Positions 60,321 to 64,000 of a stretch of DNA of 64,000 nt are shown in pieces. Positions within the stretch are counted from its first letter, which is position 1. The number at the start of each line of letters is the position of its first letter. Below the pieces are notes generated by a model. It saw only the letters and a program-made list of their open reading frames with translations. It made no database searches and was not told the origin of the DNA. The DNA lies in NCBI GenBank assembly GCA_002011215.1, contig MTML01000137.1, positions 5 through 64,004 on the forward strand, read 5' to 3'. Made by a program: the position numbers and the translations under genes. The DNA is from Archaeoglobus sp. JdFR-24 (lineage in GTDB: Archaea > Halobacteriota > Archaeoglobi > Archaeoglobales > Archaeoglobaceae).

Positions 60321-61463
60321 CTATTCAAAAACCCCAATGACGTCGAGCTTCTCTACCTTAGCATTCACACCTGTAAGCTCGGAAAGGCTGGGCTTTGTCC
60401 TTCCTTCATCTCCACTGACCAGTTCTTTTATGTAAAGTCCTGCATCGGATTCGATCTCAACGACTGCCAGATCCCCTCTGTGGAGGAGTAATTGTATCTC
60501 ATGCGTTCTCTTTTTCCTCAAAAGGTCTGCTCTCCTGTGTTCAACTCTTTTAGGGGTCCTCTGCAGTATAACACGACTCCTTAGATCATCAAGTGCTTTT
60601 TTCAACCTTTCAGGACTAATTTCTCTTTCGAAAACAATTTTAGCCCTGTATTTTTTCCTGAAGGGATGACTTTTGATCAATTTGACTGCATCATCTCCAA
60701 CCAACTTCAAATCAGTAACTTTTACTCTGAAATCACTGTTTATAAGTTCTTCAAGCATTTTGAGGTCAGGATTTCTTATTTTTGGTTCTTTAATCTCCAC
60801 AACAAAGGGTCTACCAGAGCCAAGCATTCTCGCATCAACATCCTCCCTCCCCGCTCCGTGAAGAACAGCATCACTACCCTTTGCTATCTCTCTGCATGGT
60901 TCTGCAATTAATTCCTCTACAGATGTCAGGTATTTCTTACCAACGAAATTGCACTCTTCACACCCATTTCCGTTGCATTTTGAGCAAACCCACCTAGTCT
61001 GAGATATGTTCCTCACTCTTTTAATATAACGCCCGTAAATAAAAAGAGGTTTGATTTCATAACTGAAACTCTCCTTTTCGGGATTGAAGATAATGTTTAC
61101 ATCAGGTTTTTTGAATTTTATGGTTTTTCCAGTTTTCAGAGATAGTTTAGTACCTATTTCGCGGTTAAAAAGGTATTTAATACTTTTTTCTTGTTTCATG
61201 CCAGCATTTTCAGAGAGGTATTCTTCGAAAGTCCTGATGCTTCCTTCAATCTTTGTTCCAATCAGGAAAGAATCGAACTCAAAATCTCCGATATCCTGAA
61301 TAATTTTATCCACGAGTTTGCCGATCTGCCACAGCAGACCATTGCAGTATATGCAATCCGAAGGATCTACGATGTGTATTCCCGGAGCCTCGAGTTCACT
61401 CCACTCAGCACACTTGCTGCATATCTCAATATTTTCTACAACCTTTACTCTATGGTCGGACAT
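60321..61463 (-). CDS. pus10: tRNA pseudouridine synthase Pus10
   Basis: 380 residues. The N-terminal zinc-binding and THUMP-type region has CSKC and CIYC; the middle has CSKCNGNGCEEC; the catalytic domain has GAGREDVDARMLGSGRPFV, where Asp in DVDAR is the nucleophile. Makes pseudouridine 54 and 55 in archaeal tRNA. Stands between the pheST genes and the L21e operon on the same strand. Confidence 0.95.
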   Translation of the reverse strand: MSDHRVKVVENIEICSKCAEWSELEAPGIHIVDPSDCIYCNGLLWQIGKLVDKIIQDIGDFEFDSFLIGTKIEGSIRTFEEYLSENAGMKQEKSIKYLFNREIGTKLSLKTGKTIKFKKPDVNIIFNPEKESFSYEIKPLFIYGRYIKRVRNISQTRWVCSKCNGNGCEECNFVGKKYLTSVEELIAEPCREIAKGSDAVLHGAGREDVDARMLGSGRPFVVEIKEPKIRNPDLKMLEELINSDFRVKVTDLKLVGDDAVKLIKSHPFRKKYRAKIVFEREISPERLKKALDDLRSRVILQRTPKRVEHRRADLLRKKRTHEIQLLLHRGDLAVVEIESDAGLYIKELVSGDEGRTKPSLSELTGVNAKVEKLDVIGVFE

Positions 61464-61526
61464 AATTTTATTCTCACACTGATTTTTTCGGGATCGGATT
61501 CATAAAGGATCCACATGTCTTCTACA

Positions 61527-63227
61527 TTAAAGAACCTCTCCGACGTCGAAAATATCTGAGAGGTCGATCTCAATCCCCACAACTGGGGTGAAAATCTGGA
61601 ATTTTTCGAGAACTTCTGGATGCATTTCCCCAAATTTTCCGATTGATTTACCATTCACGAGTATCTCTGCGCACCTTCCAGGGATGAACGCCCTATCTTC
61701 ATCATTTTCAGCTTCCCATTCTATTCCAAGCTCCTTGAGCAGTGTCTGAGCCACACTTCTGATCTCTGAGAAATTGGCTCTCGAATGTGTTGAGACTGCT
61801 GCAACCTTCAGTCTGTTCAGCCCTCCTATAACGACATCTCCGACCTCAAACAGACGCTGGGGCATTGGATGGTGTTTATTCAGTGAAAGAACCTCAAGTA
61901 ATGAGGGGAGGAGATGTGTTCTTATGATGGTATGTTCTTCCGTTAAGGGATGCTGAACGGGAACAAAATCTTTCCATGGTGTTGCATCTCTTCTCATGTA
62001 TTTGTACTGAACTTTCTCGTTCGTGAGTGTAAAGGTGATAACCTCGAGGAATCCCGTACCGATCATGATCTCCTTAACAGAGTCCCTTATCTCGTTCCAG
62101 GGATGAGTCAGGCCCAGAGTGTTTGTTGCAGGGTATTCTGGCAGGATTCTATCATATCCGTAGCCTATGGCGACATCTTCAATTATGTCCCAGGGATGCA
62201 TGATGTCTGCTCTGTAAGGGGGAACCTCAACGATAAGATATTCATCCTCCAGATTCTTCTTTTCTGTAATGTCTGCATCCGGTTCTGCGGTTTTGGCATC
62301 AGTATAGGTGTTAGCGTCAAACCTCATCCTTCTGAGGGCTAAGATCGCCTCATCTGCCTTTATTTCAAAGCCCAGTAACTCTCTGACTTCTCTCATTGGA
62401 ACTTTCATCTCTTTTGGATTCAGATTCGGTGTGGTCTCGGTTCTATCAGGGTAGATCACATCGACAGCCAGAATTTCCCCACCTCTGTCTGAGAACATTG
62501 TAGCAACGATGTTGAGTGCCTTATCCACGTTATCATCGAATCCAGTCACATCTATGAAAAGATTTGAAGTGCCTTCGGTAACTCTTGTTTTCTCAGCATT
62601 GATAACTGGAGGGAAGCTAATCGCTTCATTCTTTGAATCGATTATCATTGGAAACGTGCTGTGATCTTTTAAAATAAACCCATATTCAATTCCTTTTGGA
62701 TGCTTTCTCAGTATCTCACCTACAGTCATTTCAGTATCGAAATCAAGTGGAACGAAGGAAAAGTCTTCACGGACAGCCGTGTACCTCAGTGGAAAGTTTA
62801 CTCTACTCAAATCATGAACACCGATAGCCATCTTCCTTCTGTTCCTTCCAATAGTCCAGTGCAGATCTTCCTGAACCTGCATCAGAGACCTTATAACCTC
62901 ATCTGTCATCTTCAGATTCTTCACGACACACCCGGTAATGTGTGGTCTGACATCAAGCACTTCTTTTTCAACAAATATTTTAAAATCGGATTTGCTGACC
63001 GAATATCTTTTTTGACCATGTTCTATATCCAGAAATCCCCTAAGAGCTCTTGCTACCCCCTCAACACTGTAAAGATCAGGTCGGTTGGGGAAAAATTCAA
63101 CATCCACATGATCATCTTCAACTCTTTCAATATCGCATCCAAGCATAGGGAGCTTCGAGAGGATGGTCTGCCTGTCTTTACCAACCATCCTTTCAAGCTC
63201 ATCCCAGTAAAGTGTTACCACTGGCAT
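61527..63227 (-). CDS. pheT: Phenylalanyl-tRNA synthetase beta subunit
   Basis: 566 residues, the archaeal/eukaryotic short form. B1-type start (VTLYWDELERMVGKDRQTIL), B3/B4 editing domain in the first half, B5 (LNPKEMKVPMREVRELLGFE), and the B6-B7 catalytic-like core near VIEDVAIGYGYD-type DIIEDVAIGYGYD. Pairs with PheS; 9 bp after it. Confidence 0.95.
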   Translation of the reverse strand: MPVVTLYWDELERMVGKDRQTILSKLPMLGCDIERVEDDHVDVEFFPNRPDLYSVEGVARALRGFLDIEHGQKRYSVSKSDFKIFVEKEVLDVRPHITGCVVKNLKMTDEVIRSLMQVQEDLHWTIGRNRRKMAIGVHDLSRVNFPLRYTAVREDFSFVPLDFDTEMTVGEILRKHPKGIEYGFILKDHSTFPMIIDSKNEAISFPPVINAEKTRVTEGTSNLFIDVTGFDDNVDKALNIVATMFSDRGGEILAVDVIYPDRTETTPNLNPKEMKVPMREVRELLGFEIKADEAILALRRMRFDANTYTDAKTAEPDADITEKKNLEDEYLIVEVPPYRADIMHPWDIIEDVAIGYGYDRILPEYPATNTLGLTHPWNEIRDSVKEIMIGTGFLEVITFTLTNEKVQYKYMRRDATPWKDFVPVQHPLTEEHTIIRTHLLPSLLEVLSLNKHHPMPQRLFEVGDVVIGGLNRLKVAAVSTHSRANFSEIRSVAQTLLKELGIEWEAENDEDRAFIPGRCAEILVNGKSIGKFGEMHPEVLEKFQIFTPVVGIEIDLSDIFDVGEVL

Positions 63228-63236
63228 TTTATCACC

Positions 63237-64000
63237 TTATTTTATAATTGCTGGTAATTCTCTTAACCAGCTTATATCTGGCTGGTATAGTCTTCTCAGA
63301 TCTTTCATCCCGAGTCTTAACATTGCAAGCCTTCCCATGCCAAGCCCCCATGCAAGAACTTTACCCTTTATTCCAAGCGGTTCAGTTACCTCTTTTCTGA
63401 AAACTCCAGCCCCTCCAAGCTCAATCCAGCCCATGCCATCGACATAAACCTCCGGTTCAACACTAGGTTCGGTGTAGGGGAAGTATCCTGGTCTGAATCG
63501 AACGTCCTCAAACCCCATTTTCAGAAAGAACTCCTTTAACAGGCCAAGAAGGTGTCTGAAGCCCACATTTTTATCAAGCACAACCCCCTCAAGCTGTTCG
63601 AATTCGGGCAGGTGTGTGGCATCAATTGCCTCCCTTCTGTAAACCCTGTCTATTGTGAATGCCTTCACTGGCGGTTCAGGATTTCTTGCCAAGTAGTGTA
63701 TTGTTATCGCAGTTGTATGCGTCCTCAGAACGAGTCTTTTTGCTGTATCAATGCTCCACGATCCTCCCCAGCCTGTTGAACCAGTTTTCCATCCGGTAAG
63801 GTGTGTTTGCTTAACTTTCTCTACAAACTCCTCCTCAAGGTCTGTGAACTTCTGGAGATAGAAAGTATCCTGCATGTCTCTTGCTGGATGATCCTGTGGC
63901 TGGAAAAGTGCATCAAAGTTCCAGAAAGATGATTGAACGTAATTTCCCTTTATCTCCGTGAAACCCATTTCAAGGAATATTTTTCTGCATTCCCTGATTA
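63237..64000 (-). CDS. pheS: Phenylalanyl-tRNA synthetase alpha subunit (partial, runs off the window)
   Basis: The C-terminal 254 codons are present; the reading frame continues through the window end ([16 protein letters not shown] is readable upstream of the internal Met at 63968), so the true start lies outside. Class II motif 2 region [13 protein letters not shown] with [16 protein letters not shown], and motif 3 near [13 protein letters not shown]. Charges tRNA-Phe with PheT. Confidence 0.95.
   Translation of the reverse strand, partial: IRECRKIFLEMGFTEIKGNYVQSSFWNFDALFQPQDHPARDMQDTFYLQKFTDLEEEFVEKVKQTHLTGWKTGSTGWGGSWSIDTAKRLVLRTHTTAITIHYLARNPEPPVKAFTIDRVYRREAIDATHLPEFEQLEGVVLDKNVGFRHLLGLLKEFFLKMGFEDVRFRPGYFPYTEPSVEPEVYVDGMGWIELGGAGVFRKEVTEPLGIKGKVLAWGLGMGRLAMLRLGMKDLRRLYQPDISWLRELPAIIK

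Noticed and set aside
62700..63257. A 185-codon plus-strand ORF over pheT
   Set aside because: It lies wholly in the antisense of a clear phenylalanyl-tRNA synthetase gene and has no recognisable protein features.

Overview
The window is archaeal. It carries an A-type ATP synthase operon in the order H-I-K-E-C-F-A-B-D, RNA polymerase subunit F, ribosomal protein L21e, Pus10, an LSm protein, the archaeal HMG-CoA synthase/thiolase/DUF35 trio, and TATA boxes with short or absent leaders. The mix of other genes points to a member of the Archaeoglobales: a class II (bacterial-type) HMG-CoA reductase, myo-inositol-1-phosphate synthase (osmolyte and lipid inositol), indolepyruvate:ferredoxin oxidoreductase, a biotin-dependent sodium-pump decarboxylase, and an alkyl-DHAP-synthase-like flavoprotein beside glycerol-metabolism genes. 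This is inference from gene content; no rRNA or tRNA gene was seen, so the species cannot be named. The DNA is AT-rich and nearly all of it is coding.

Layout. 1-3.2 kb: a Met/Gly/Tyr-rich secreted protein and a feoA-feoB iron-uptake operon with a DtxR-type palindrome on its start. 3.2-5.4 kb: a small Cys protein divergent from an HxlR regulator, a cupin, palindromic and tandem-repeat DNA, and a decayed tyrosine recombinase. 5.5-13.6 kb: a 2-hydroxyacid dehydrogenase, then a five-gene operon (transglutaminase-like surface protein, membrane protein, MoxR ATPase, DUF58 protein, membrane protein). 13.6-22.2 kb: a non-autonomous mobile element, iorAB, 5'-deoxyadenosine-type deaminase, sodium-pump decarboxylase subunits beta/biotin/gamma, HMG-CoA reductase. 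22.3-28 kb: a TetR-controlled ABC export cluster, a LysW-like zinc ribbon and a second copy of the mobile element. 28-35.9 kb: inositol phosphate synthase, the HMG-CoA synthase operon, Lrp regulator, sugar epimerase, LSm plus winged-helix pair. 35.9-38.9 kb: a structured intergenic region, a CdhC-like protein lacking the nickel-site cysteines, MoaD and MoeA. 39-47.3 kb: ATP synthase. 47.4-55.5 kb: small proteins, a MazG-like enzyme, DUF2299, and a glycerol/2-hydroxyacid oxidation cluster. 55.6-64 kb: an almost continuous leftward information-processing block (DUF166, HemK-like methyltransferase, KsgA, DUF655, RpoF, L21e, Pus10, PheT, PheS).

How the parts fit: HMG-CoA synthase, thiolase, DUF35 and (8 kb away, opposite strand) HMG-CoA reductase supply mevalonate for archaeal lipids. 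Indolepyruvate oxidoreductase and the sodium-pump decarboxylase link amino-acid and organic-acid breakdown to ferredoxin and ion gradients, which the ATP synthase can use. The FAD/Fe-S/glycerol-kinase group looks like a glycerol or glycerophosphate oxidation module feeding a membrane electron carrier.

Most unusual points: (1) two copies of an IS200/IS605-type non-autonomous element, one an exact 73-bp deletion derivative of the other by recombination between 8-bp repeats, with a highly conserved RNA-like end; (2) a CdhC paralogue that keeps the four [4Fe-4S] cysteines but has lost the Cys-Gly-Cys nickel site; (3) an acetoacetyl-CoA thiolase with Asp where the nucleophilic Cys is expected; (4) a 35.9-36.1 kb intergenic region that folds on paper into two multi-branch domains; (5) clear palindromic operators on feoA and the tetR gene; (6) a winged-helix protein with a Cys4 cluster paired with an LSm gene.
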